This document shows, piece by piece, positions 46,550-59,000 of a DNA stretch of 64,000 bases. The DNA comes from Ilex aquifolium (Eukaryota > Streptophyta > Magnoliopsida > Aquifoliales > Aquifoliaceae): assembly GCA_951799425.1 (NCBI GenBank), contig OX637402.1, positions 30,224,492 through 30,288,491 of the forward strand, given 5' to 3'. The notes beneath the pieces were generated by a model. That model did not search any database. It was given only the letters and a program-made list of their open reading frames with translations, and was not told the DNA's origin. How positions within the stretch are numbered: the stretch's first letter is position 1; every line of letters starts with the position of its first letter. A program made the translations under genes and the position numbers.

Positions 46550-49500
46550 ATGGCAAAGAAAATGGCATTATCACATTCAAAGGCCGCCGAGCACACTTTA
46601 ATTCTCTGCACTCTGTTTTTGGTTATTCAAATTTCACAAGTCTGTTCATACTCAGATCCTTCAGTTTCTCACTCAAGAGTGGAGTTTCTTCCAGGATTTC
46701 AAGGACCCCTTCCTTTTCAACTCGAAACCGGGTGAGTCAGGCTCAGGAGGACTTCCTATTTCTTTGCTGTGTTACCTCTCAGTTTCTATGCAGTAATTTT
46801 TTCATCGATTAAGGTACTATTTGACCTTGATCAAAAAAAAAAAAAGGTTCTATTTGGTAATAATTTTTTGATTTTTTTTTGGGTAATGTTTATTTTTTCA
46901 TTTTATTTCCTTTTTTTTTCCTTATAAGAGTAGACCCAGCATTTGATTTGTCCCTTTTTATGGGAATAGTTGAAGTCTTCTTCTTCCGGGATTTTCCTTT
47001 TACCTATCAACACAGAGTTGCAACTTAGCCGTTGTTAGTGGACTATAGTATAAATAAAGTATTAGTGTCATTGCCCACTAGAGCTCTTAGTGCATCTTCA
47101 ATCTCGACTCAATTTTACACTCAAATTTAAGTAAAAAAATTGATTTCATACAAAAACATCACCAGTGGAGAAATTCAAAGTTGAAAGAAAACAAAACCAA
47201 ATTTAAATGAAGACAAAACCTAAATTTAAAAGAGAATAGAATATGATCATTAAATTTTTAAAGGATAATGAAATCTAACCATTGATGGTTTGAGTAAAGA
47301 TTTGAATCTCTTTTGATTTGAGTAAAATTTTAGGTATAACATTGTAGAAGATTTTTAATGATTTTGTTTACCCAAATTTAAATTTGGACTTAAAAAAGAG
47401 TAAAAATTGAAGATGTTCTTAGTTGACGATCAACAATGCCTTTCAAGCTCAATCGACTCTTTTTTGATTTTGATTTTGTTTTTCCCCATTTGAGATAGAT
47501 GGATGAATCAACGAACTTTGAGTCCTATTCATGCTTCGATACATATATAAACATAGTATTTCATATAATGATAAATTGAAATCACTTTTTTGAGAATAGT
47601 AATTGAACATACTTTCATTTTTTTTTTGGGGGGGTGAATTGGTATTTTACTTCAAAAAGTAAAAAAAAAAATTACAAAACGGCACATAAAATTTTATCAT
47701 GCCAAGTGTACCAGGTATGTAGGGGTGGATGAATCAGAAGATGTACAGCTCTTCTACTACTTTGTGGAGTCGGAAAGAAATCCTAAAGAAGACCCTCTCA
47801 TTCTTTGGCTCAACGGAGGCCACGGCTGCTCTGCTTTAAGTGGATTCATCTACGAAATAGGTAATTTTGTTAAACAATCTCACAGGACAGGACATTTTAC
47901 AAAGAAACTTATATTCATACAAGGATGTGACTGATTAATCTTTGGAAATTGTACTTTGACACTTCAGTTATGCTTTTATCTCACATTGTGGAACATCATG
48001 TTTCTTAGTGATAGATTTCATATGGTTCAAGATAGTATATTTTGGTCAAATATTGGCTATAAAAGGAAGAAACATTGGGCCATAATCCGAATTTATGTAT
48101 TCTTAGTGGTTAAATTGAAGAGGTTAGTGCATGGTCTAATGGTCACCGCCTCCGTAGTTAAACTTTAAGGTCGCAAATACGAACCTCATCTTCATTTTCA
48201 TTGGATGGAGTCCATCAAGTGTCATGTGTATTATAGTAGTTGATATGATAAGGTTATTTATTAATCTAACTGTGCAGGTCCGCTGTATTTCGAGGCAGTG
48301 GAGTATAATGGGAGCTTGCCAACGTTGGTGTTAAATGCAAACTCATGGACCAAGGTAACGGCTATACATGGCATGGGGAATTACACTTTGAACCCTATAT
48401 TAATTATGGTCCCGACCTCAACTATTATTATTTGGAAAATACTATGTAACCCAAGTCTGCAACTCAAATTTGCATTCCAAATGAAGGTGGACCATTGGAT
48501 GAGTGGATCTCATCAACTTTTTTAAACGGGACCCACTGATCCAATGATCCCCCTTCATTTGGATTGCAGATTTGGGTTACACTACCTAGCTCAAAGATAA
48601 AATGTCTATTATGTTGATGTCACTGAATTTTGAGATGAAATAAAGTGACATAATTGTGTGGCCAAATTTTAAAAAATGTTCATTATCGAATAATTTGAAA
48701 CTAATATAAAATAAAGGTTATATAGTTAAGGTGGTCGAAACATATTGCTTTGATTAGTACAAGATTATCGATCTTTCGAGAATGGAAAAAGACATCTTAG
48801 TACTAATTTCTTAAACTCAGTTGTAGACGAGAGTCTTTTGTACCGGATAAGATTCTATTAAGCAATCGTTATCATAGCAGCTGATCTGAAGTTGGATGGT
48901 CCAGGGCAATTAAATCCTCAGTTTTTTTTTTTTTTGTCACAATGAAATCCTCAGGTGGCAAGCATAATTTTTGTAGATTTGCCTGTCGGTAGTGGATTCT
49001 CCTATGGAAGGACTCCACTTGCTTCTGGGTCTACAGACATTCAAGCCTGCCACCAAGCCTATGAATTTCTAAGAAAGGTACTTTGTGAACTATTCCTTTA
49101 ATATGGTTTAAACTTACTGTATCTTCTTAATTATAGACATGAAGGTTTGAGGTCCTGATATATTTATCCATGTAAATCCTCCTACTTGTGCCTATAAATA
49201 AAATAATGCAACGTAATTCTCAACTAAATAACAAATTTTTTTTTTTCTTATAGTGGCTGATTGATCATCCTGAATTCTTTTCAAACCCATTCTATGTGGG
49301 GGGAGAATCGTACACAGGAATAACTATTCCAATTATCACTCAACTAATTTCAAATGGTAAGACTATTAAGAATGGTATCTAAAATATTACTCTACTTTAT
49401 GTTTGGTAAACTGTAATCTTGTTGTTATGCAGGAAATGAAGCAGGCACTGAACCATTTGTTAATCTCCAGGTTTTTGCTATTCTTGAAATCCTTCTTTAT

Positions 49501-51743
49501 TTTGAGAAACTAGTTTTTGAATAGACTTTTCGCTTAACGATCCTGAAATTTCTTACTAGGTTTTTTTTTTTCTGAAATGGTTTTAGGGATACATGCTTGG
49601 AAACGCTGCAACATTTCCGTATGAACAGAATTTTCAGATCCCATTTGCTCACGGAATGGGACTTATTTCGGATGAACTCTACGAGGTTAGTGTCATAAAA
49701 TCCTTTCCCTCTCCCACACAACTATCTCAGAGATTGTGTAGGAATGTTAACTTCACTGGCTATGAAATTGAATGGTCTATGTCTTCTTTCCTTTCAACAG
49801 TCACTTAAGAGGAGTTGTGAAGGAAAGTATTTTAATGCAGATCCAAACAATACAGAGTGTGTGCAACTTGTTGAAGCTTTTGATCAGGTTGACTCATGTT
49901 TTTGTTTTTGCAAACCCTTTCATTACTTTCTTCAGAGTAATCACCTTGTTGATCAAACTTTATTAAGCACATTTGCAGTGTACCAGTGGAATTGATACTT
50001 ATCATATTTTGCAACCCAACTGTGGTCCTGAGCCCCCAAGGCCGCAAAAATGGTTTAGTAGGAGGAGATCTCTTGATGAGAGAATCACAGAGTTCCACAA
50101 TCCTAAATCATCTGTTTCCGCATTTTACTGTCGTGTAAGTCTTCATAAATCCTTTGAAAATATACTTGCATGAACATTTTGATGAGTGAGGAATGCCCAT
50201 TTAGCTTAAGCCAATTTGAAGAATAATTGCAAAGTCTTTTTTTTTTTGTTACATTTTTCTTCATTTTTGTTATATTGTTCTTGTTGGAGCTGAAGACATT
50301 TAAATTGAATCAGTTCATTTTACTTAATGAGGCATTTGAAAGTTGCAAGTTAATATTCTAACCAGGGCTGCCATTGAGATATGAAGAATTATTTGAGTTA
50401 TACCCATAATTCTTCCCTGTCTGTTATTTTATCTTTCGTTTTGGGGCTTAAAATATGGATATACAATTATCTTTCAATTAATTTTGATGGTGCATTTGAA
50501 TATGGAGATAACAAGAGAACATGTTTGTAATTGGAATTATCCTCTTGAGGACTACACTCATATGAATGAAACTTCAAAATATTGGACCAGATACATACCT
50601 ATTTAAAACGGACATATTAACGTTATTTTTCTTGACCCTATAATACGAGACTCCCATCACTCCGAGACTTGAAGAGGTCACTGTGGATTATTTCATGAAA
50701 ATAATGCAATTGCTTCTTCAGCTATTTTACAAATATATCTTCCATGGCTGTAGATTGATGGATATAAGCTTTCTTATTATTGGTGTAATGACAAAAATGT
50801 CCAAGAAGCACTCCATATCCGAAAGGTAGGTCCATATCATTACTTTTGAAGATCATATTTAGTGTTAGAACAACAAATGAAATGAACTATAAAATTCTTT
50901 GAACGCAGGGGAGCATAGGGGAATGGGAGAGATGCGCCTCTAATTTATCTTATGATATTACTTTGATTTGGGATAGTATACCTTATCACATAAACCTCAG
51001 CACTAAAGGTTATCGGTCTCTGATATACAGGTGATATTACTATACTTCATTCAATAAGATTTGTGCTATATTTTATCCATAAGTTGACATACACACACTC
51101 ACATAAATCCGTAAATAATTGCATATAGTGAAGTTTTTGTTTCTTGACACAGCGGTGACCACGACATGAATGTTCCATACCAATCCACCCAAGCATGGAT
51201 AAGATCTCTAAACTACCCAATTATTGAAGACTGGCGATCTTGGTTATTCAATGGCCAAATTGCCGGGTGGGTATCCATTTTTTTTTCTTTGATATATCTA
51301 GAGATTGAGGGTGAGTTTTGGCGTTGTTGTAAGGTAATTATATTGTAATATGAGCGTCAGGAATTTGAGTTATGAAAATAATATTTTCATATGTGAGTAA
51401 ATACGATAATATTCTAACTATCTGCACTAACAAAAATCTCATACATTGAACTACACTTTATGTGATTATGGTTTTTAGAATAGCTGAGTATTGGAAATAT
51501 TGTCATTGGCAATGTGCAGTTATACGAGAGTTTACTCCAATAAGATGACATTTGCAACAGTGAAGGTAAGAAACCACTTCGCTTTTAAATTTGAGAAAGC
51601 TAAGATTATTTTCCCTCATTTGGCTCCTTTTTGTCAAAATTGATGCATTCTTCTTATAGGGAGGAGGCCACACAGCTCCAGAGTATAATCCCGACGAATG
51701 TGCAGCTATGTTCAAAAGGTGGATATCTCATGAACCTCTGTAA
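46550..51743 (+). CDS. Serine carboxypeptidase-like protein (SCPL copy 4), 14 exons, with a Pro-to-His change in NGGPGCS
   Basis: Exons: 46550-46731, 47715-47860, 48278-48354, 48955-49077, 49254-49356, 49433-49470, 49587-49685, 49801-49887, 49979-50134, 50754-50825, 50909-51030, 51153-51266, 51520-51565, 51660-51743. They join without a stop into 482 residues. Ser195 (GGESYTG), Asp406 (GDHD) and His459 (GGGHTAPEY) are intact. The near-invariant NGGPGCS motif reads NGGHGCS (CAC at 47821-47823), next to the oxyanion hole, which may change or weaken catalysis. Other differences: VGSGFSYG for VGTGFSYG and DMNVPYQS after GDH. Intron 13 has a normal GT donor here, unlike copies 1-3. Introns 1 and 3 each hold a MITE. 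Function as for copy 1 if active. Confidence 0.92.
47090..47418. mobile_element. Harbinger/Tourist-like MITE in intron 1 of SCPL copy 4
   Basis: TIRs GTGCATCTTCAATC (left) and GAACATCTTCAATT (reversed right), flanked by TTA (47087-47089 and 47419-47421). Copies 1 and 3 lack it after GAGCT at the same place. Non-coding. Confidence 0.8.
48443..48583. mobile_element. Foldback MITE (TGTAACCCAA family) in intron 3 of SCPL copy 4
   Basis: Inverted arms TATGTAACCCAAGTCTGCA...CCAAATGAAGG / CCTTCATTTGG...TGCAGATTTGGGTTACA make a near-complete hairpin. Same family as 5685-5808. The paralogous intron of copy 1 has unrelated DNA here. Confidence 0.75.
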
Positions 51744-54198
51744 TCAATCTCAATCTCAAGCTGCAAGTTCAGTGTATTGCGACATGTAGTTTTGTCTTTT
51801 TATTACATCATTAAAAGTCCTTTAAAAAAAAGAGAAAGTTGGCATGGGCTACCCTCTAGAGAACTTATTTGTATTAAAAATATATAGCTCAGACTTTTCA
51901 GTCATTAAGTTCTCTTGCTCCAAAATATTTGGTTATTGGGTACGCATTTGCAATTTTACATATTTTTGTATTACATAATTGTCCTTACCGTAATTCATGC
52001 ATATTAGATTTAATAGTTTCCTTATTTTTTGAATCTAGAGGCTTCCTAAATTAAGGGATTAAAAAACCCTTTGAATTTTGAAATGATACACTCAAGATTC
52101 TTGCTAGCCAACGAATTTTTTCTTCTCCAATCAACCATTGACGAATTTTCTTTTCTTCAATCAACCACCAAATTTTCTCTTCTCTAATAAGCCATTAACT
52201 TGATTTTGTTTCCATAAATGTCAACAACATTTCAGTGTTGATAAATGTCAAGAAAGAATTACGTGATAAACGAAGTCGCACAACTTTCTTCAATTCTCAC
52301 ATAGAAATTAATGGCATTATTCATGGCGTTTATTTTCATTTGTTTTTTTATTATTGTATATTATTTCTATCTATTATTATCATTTTAATAAGTCATGTTA
52401 TTGTTCAATTTGTGTTTTGGTAATATAGTTTTTAAGAAACTGACACATTGTCATTTTGGCTTGTCACTCTATTAAAAACAAACGAGTGTGTGTGTAATTA
52501 TAGTAGTCAAGCCATTATACAAATTGTGTCACTCTATCTCGTCACTCTATCAAAAAACAAGTGAGTGTGTGTTGTAGTTTTAGTGTCAAATCCCTTCAAC
52601 CAATATTGTCGCGCTATATTGTCACTCTATGAAAAATAAATGAGTGTGTATGTATAATTGTGGTGACCAAACCATTATACTAATGTTGTCACTCTATCAA
52701 ACAACAAGTGAGTGTTTCAACCAATGTTATCACACTATGTTGTCACTCTATTAAAAATAAACGAGTGTGTGTGTAATTGTAGTGTCCAAGCCTTTTAACC
52801 AATGTTGGCACACTATGTTGTCACTCTATGAAAAGTAAATGAATGAGTGTGTGTAATTATAGTGGTCAACCCATTATACGATGTTGTCACTCTATCTTGT
52901 CACTATCAAAAAAAAAAGTTTTTGTTGTAGTTTTAGTGTCCAAGTCCTTCAACCAATGTTGACACGCTATGTTGTCACTCTATAAAAACAATCCACTATC
53001 AATATGAACAAGTGATCCAATTCATACAAAAACAACACTAATTAGTTGAACAATCTGTAAGATAATAATCATAAGTTGCATTTCATTAATATTTTGTTGA
53101 AGGTCCACAAATACATATGAAATTTTCAATCATTTGTCCACAAATGTTTTCTTCAATTCTTTTCGTTTTTTGAAATTTTCTTCAATCCAAGAAGTTCGAT
53201 GGTTCAGGAACATTGACACTACTTCTACCCGAAAATCTCTCAATCTCTCAATTGTGCAAACGTCCACTTTTCTTCTATTTCTTCTCCTTTTCAAGGCTTT
53301 TTATTATGTACCAAACAACGACACCATAGTCGACCATGCATTATATGTTGAGAAGAAAAACCATTTTAAATTTTTTTTTTACAGATTAGGGTTTTTTCAA
53401 TCATAAAATTGGGTATTTGTAGAAATCACAATCACTCATAATGCATTCTGATTTTCAAGAGAGAATAATTTCTAGTCTTACAATGTTCAAAGATTGACAA
53501 GTTCATTCATATTTTTAACGCATAAAGTGACTTCATTCAATTGAGTTGTATAGGTTAAACGTTGAGATACATATCACACGTATATTTCAAGTTATCATAG
53601 CATGACTTCATAATGTGACACATACATATACTAAATATTTATGTTAAAAACTAATTGAATAACAATCGATGATCACTAATAGTGGAGAAAAATGATGCTT
53701 CATATAATATTTGATTCAAAATGCAGATTGGGGATTTTGCCAAAAGTTTATTCCATGTGCAATTATTGATATTTTTTACAGATTTCATGCAAAATATTTC
53801 ATTTTGAAAATTGTAAACAAGAATGAAAACCTCTCGATGATCTGTAACGTTGGAAAAATCCGAAGACGATCGATCAACATGTTCAGTATGAAACCCTACT
53901 CTTTGCTATAATCCAGACAATCGTCTCCACACCGGTAAAAAAATATGGGACTTTGAGAAGATTCAAACATGTTTTTCTGAAAGATTTGAAAATATTTAGA
54001 TTTGATGTGATACCCTCCCGTTTTTTGTTGGATTTCTGTTAAAAATGATTTTAATTAACGAGAGTAGTCAACCAGGTTTCCTATTCTGAGTATGACAGCG
54101 ATTAACGTGAACTAAAGGCTAAAATAGTCATTTTTCAGATTACATGGACTTTTGTAGTGGACTTTTAGGTGTACCGGCTTATGTTTTTCCTTAAAAAA
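51744..54198. mobile_element. Unclassified ~2.4-kb insertion after SCPL copy 4
   Basis: Paralogous 3'-flanking DNA is continuous after copies 1 and 3 (AAAAGTC..TTTAAAAATAAAA..TACTTT) but in copy 4 is split between about 51834 and 54198. The ends are GAAAGTTGGCATGGGCTACCC and (reversed) GGAAAAACATAAGCCGGTACACC, only loosely similar. No TSD resolved. The interior holds the 52465-52985 tandem repeats and small frames (for example 53134-53406) without recognised similarity. Confidence 0.5.
52465..52985. repeat. Tandem TTGTCACTCTAT...GAGTGTGTGT repeats
   Basis: GTCACTCTAT occurs about nine times (52465, 52527, 52541, 52620, 52689, 52742, 52820, 52887, 52972), each usually followed by a GAGTGTGT stretch and a TTTTAACCAATGTTG-like spacer. 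Units of roughly 60-80 bp, non-coding, AT-rich. Confidence 0.8.
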
Positions 54199-56056
54199 AG
54201 TAATACCAAATGATATCTATATTTTGTCAGTAACTATAGACATAAATTGAAATTTGAATGACTAGTTGGAATATTCTCAACTGACATTGCATGCTAATGT
54301 ATGTTGGGACTAACAAACAAAACAAATGAAAATGCCGAGGATGCTAATGTCGCGCAATTTTTTTGTTAATTTAGTCTTTATTGTATCAATTATATCAATT
54401 TGATCCCTAAAATATTCAATTCGTGTCACTATGATCCCTACATAGACAGACCGTAAAATTTTTTTGACAGAAGTGATCACATATCATTTTTTTAAGATGG
54501 TATCATGTGCCCAACATATGATCATTCCATTAAAAACTTAACGGTCCGTCTATGTAAGGACCAAAATGATACGAATTAAATATTTTAAAGACTAAATTAA
54601 TACAATAAGGACTACACTAATAAAAAATACATAGTTTATTTGATAATGTTGAAATTAGGCCAAGAATTAGGACAAAACATAAATTTATTGAACATTTAGG
54701 ACAACGGGTCAAAAATGGATATGGTCGGGTCTGGCCCAGTATCTCAGTGGGCCATATTCAACCAGGCCCACTTCTTGGGTCGATCACGGGCCTTAATATA
54801 GATCTCCAAACCTGAAAACCAGCCGTCAGGAAGAGCCACAACCCAACCTATTGGCATGGTAATTTTTTTAAAAATTGTTTACAACTTAAAAATTAAGATA
54901 AAATGAAAACTAATCCTCTCACTTTTTTATTCTTTCCATTTTCGTTCCTTATTATATATGATATTTTATCTATTCTCCCAACTTTTCATCTTTCGACTTT
55001 TCAATCCTTCACTTTTTCATCATACCATGCAAAGCATTTAACTCTTTATTCCCTACTCTCTACAATACACTATATTCCCAAGTAATTAATTTTCCATAAG
55101 ACAACGTCTGATGAAAACATTATAGAAGTGATTTTTGTATCACAACTTGCAATCTGTTTTATTGTAATTATAAGTATTTCTTTGGTCAGTTTGTAACTGG
55201 AAGTTTAGTACCCCCACTTTATGATCTTACAATTTTCAAAAAAAAAAAAATTTCATCTAAATAACAAAATAACTTATTGATGGGTCATTTAAGCCCATTA
55301 AAGGCAACCCACTGAATAGCCTGCTAAAGGGCCCCCCGGACTAGCTCAATGATCTAGCCGCTAACCTGCCCTTTTCCATTTCCTGTCTAATAGACCAATC
55401 AATATCCCCGACCATAGGTGGGCCTAAGCTATTTAACTGGTGATCCAGCCCAGCCCAATGTCTACCTTTAGATTAAAAACTTCGGCACAATACATCAAAG
55501 AATATAATATTTTCAAGATTAGCCCAAAATGTTTATTCACTCCAATACATACAAACATCACAATTGGTCAGAGTAAGAGCTGAGCACTGTGTTTTTCAGC
55601 TATATCCTATTTTCTGTGATTTGTTGTCCGAGATGATTATTATGGAAATCCCCAAGATTTTCAGTCCGATACAAACAAACGTCTCAATTAGCTTCTGTAG
55701 ACCACAGGTACACTGAGCCCTGTGTTTTCTATGATGTGTTGTCAAGAGTTTATCTTAGTGTAAGGGCCTCATCTTTCCTATTCGCTACATCGTATAATAT
55801 CTTTCTCCCGGCAAGTACAACATATGATATCACCTCAACAGATAAAAGTTATAAAAAAAAAACAGCAGAGGTATGCTCGGAAATCATACAGGGAACCACC
55901 TCTTGTGGTGTCCTCTTTCGATAGATAGATGAAGCCAGGACAATTCTTAAGCATTGAAAGTCCATTCCAGGATAGGATGCTGAAGAAATTACGGATCCCC
56001 GCTTCGACTGGAGTTAAATGTCAAGAGTAAAGTTTGCTTTCCACGGGTTTTCCGGG
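54199..56056. other. Remaining downstream DNA of SCPL copy 4 and 3' flank of the ECA3-like gene
   Basis: To about 55590 it is paralogous to DNA after copies 1-3, with the best match to copy 2 (TTCGGCACAATACAT near 55481). From there to 56056 is unique DNA that probably includes the 3' UTR of the convergent ECA3-like gene. No further gene. Confidence 0.6.
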
Positions 56057-59000
56057 TCACTTGTCATGCAATTCCCTCTTTGGGAGTAAATCAGCTCCCC
56101 TAAATCTGAAATTGAACCTCATGCCTAGATTGGAAACAACCATTCAAAAATTTAATAATTCAGACAAAACCAACCCTCTGTAAATTTCAAGAGAAAACAT
56201 ATGCAGGATATGCCCAGCAGGAAGAATTGACACCATCTGAAGGCCATTACCCAGTGCCGACTCCCGGTATTTGAGGAAGTTTAAATGGAGAGTGTGCTGT
56301 CCTACCCCCCAACTATATTTGCACAAAGTGGCACCCTGGAACTCATGTCTAACCCTAGAGAGTGATGGCCCAAATCTAACATTGCACAAAGTGCCCCTGA
56401 TGATCTACTCTCCCTAAGGCAACTAAAAACTTCTCATTGCCAAATATAGTCTCTTCCAACAGAAGTCACAAGATATGCTCTCCAATATCCCAACAGGTCC
56501 CCCCCCCCCCCCTCCTTTTTTTTCCCCAATATAAATGCACGCACGCATGAAACACCAAAAAACTGAAGGCTAAATTAAAGAAAACATTTAGGATGCAATA
56601 TTACCTCTGGCATTTCTTGAGAAGAACTTGAAGACCTCATCAATTATTATTACCTACAAAAGATAGACAAAATCAGTAAGTACTGTGGACCATGCTGGAC
56701 TGTAAATTGTAAGGATTGAAACTAATGCACTGTGCCAAACCCAAGGCACTACAGTACATGAGCCTATGCAAATGTGGAGTCTGGGCAAGGCTAAATGTAT
56801 GCAATCTAAATTCGCGTACAAAGAAACTATTTCCATGGCTCGAATCCATGACACACAAGTAACAACAGAACAACAATATCACCACCCTCACCATGCCAAG
56901 CCCACTTTTGAGAGAAAATTTAGGAACATGCATTTAAAAACTATATACATATATTTCCACCAGAATTACTTAAAAAAGTAAGAGCTATTCAAAAAGGGGG
57001 AAAAGTATTTTTGGAGTAATAAAACAGAAGCCATTCTGGCACTCTGAAGAAAAACTAAACCGAAAAACTAGTGTAAAGATCCTTGAAAATCTTCCCTGAT
57101 CAGAGAAAATGCTTCACTAACACCAACTTTATAAGTATGGTGTAAGGTGGTAAATAGAAGCCTACACTTGCCAAAAAGGTTTCAGACACATATACGCACA
57201 AAGGAATAACACAGCTTGCACAAAATCCTACTAGCGATATGGAAATTGTTCATAAAAGCATTTACATTTCATGGCATTTTAAAATCTTCCAATAATTAGT
57301 AATCAATTGGATGCAACTACATGCAGTTTATATCCTCTCCCCATATCCCTCCTTTGCCTCTTCAGTTACTGATGCAAACATAAGAATTAAGAAAGAGCAA
57401 GAGCAATCACACAGCAGTATACTGGCACTGCCTCTATTGCATTCCCTGGAAAGCCCACCCACTCCTGTACCAAATTATTGAGTATCTTGTACACTTGCAC
57501 AACTATATGATATGCTATGATAACAAATATGTGCTAAACTAATGGGTGGTAAGTACAGAAACTTTTAAGCTAATTCCCAAAATGATGGGATAATCTTCAG
57601 ACAAGGATTGATAATCAAGCCACTTACAGGAAATGAAAGATACAAGACAACAGTCCACTCAGCCCAACTTAATGGTGTCACCTGCAATGCAAAATTCACA
57701 AACTCAAACTAATAACTTCACAACATGAAAGAGATATGTAAGATTAGGGGTGGTCAATCGAGTTGTATCCTATCTTTTTCGAATCATGTCATTTCAGATA
57801 AGTATCGAGTCCTTGCAACCCCTAACCTGACCTGTTTAGTTAATAATGTAAGATGTTCTGACATTAACCCGCCCCATTTATTGGGTCGAAATGTATAACA
57901 TGTAAACTAAAAACCTAGGAACAAGATACATTTCTTGCTCAACCAAACCCACTGCCCACAGAGCCCCATGAAGTAAAGATCCACTTGATCCAAATACTAA
58001 CAAAATCAAGTAAAAAAATCCTTGTAACTTTACACTGATTCATACAATATTGGATCAAGAAATAAAAGAAAATAAAAAACATTAGACATTTCTTATTACA
58101 ACACTAGTGAAATGGGCTTGTCGTGTCAAAATCAGGTTAGTCGTATTTGACACTAACCTAACCCACTTGTTATTCATGTTAGTGGGTTGTGTTATTTTCA
58201 GCGTTTGAAAACTAGTCAATTCTAACCCGCTAATTTGTAGAGGATTTGTGTCTTACTAATGTATCATGACCAAAAGTTTCACCCTGCGTGAGATCATCCT
58301 ACAAAAATCATGCTTAACAGGTAAGAGAAAGAGAATCAACTTACAGAGAAAAGAATAGATAATGGCTGCACATACAAAATCATTATGTGAAGGAGCATAG
58401 TCAGGATGATCGAAGCAACAAGCCACATATTACTCCAGGGAGGAACAACACTGAAAATTAGGTACATTAAAATGTTAATGCTAATGCATACTTCTTTTGT
58501 ATGTTTTCTTTCCGTTTCTAGTCTCCTACAAATGTAAAAAAGTACAGAAGAGCATAATTTTTTTAGCAGATAGATACAACAGATAAATTCTCTAATAAAA
58601 ATAATTATACATGTCAAAGAAGGCTAGCATATTTGAAAAGTAAACAACAGGCTGGTTGACATTTAGATCCAAAACTTAATGAATGTCATGATCTCCACAC
58701 TTTCTAGCAGGAATGAATAGTTTAAGGAGCAAACATATTTTCTACAAAAATGACATAATAATCCATGATGATTTCCCAACTTGTCAAAAAATGTCAGCAA
58801 TTCTAATGCTACAGGAAGTCTGCATTTCTACAGATCCGGCTTGGAGAATCGAAGGATGGAAACTCGATGTGTGTATGTGCAAGTGTTCATGTAAGAGGTT
58901 GGATAGGCAGCAAAACTAGGGTCACTATGTGATCTAAAACAGAGATGAAAGTGAAGTGTCATGAAACAAAGCGGTCTGCAACTTTAAAGCATACTTCAGA

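Noticed and set aside
56144..56933. Minus-strand frames between ECA3-like exons
   Set aside because: They lie in introns or read exons out of frame. The phase-consistent exon chain uses other positions.
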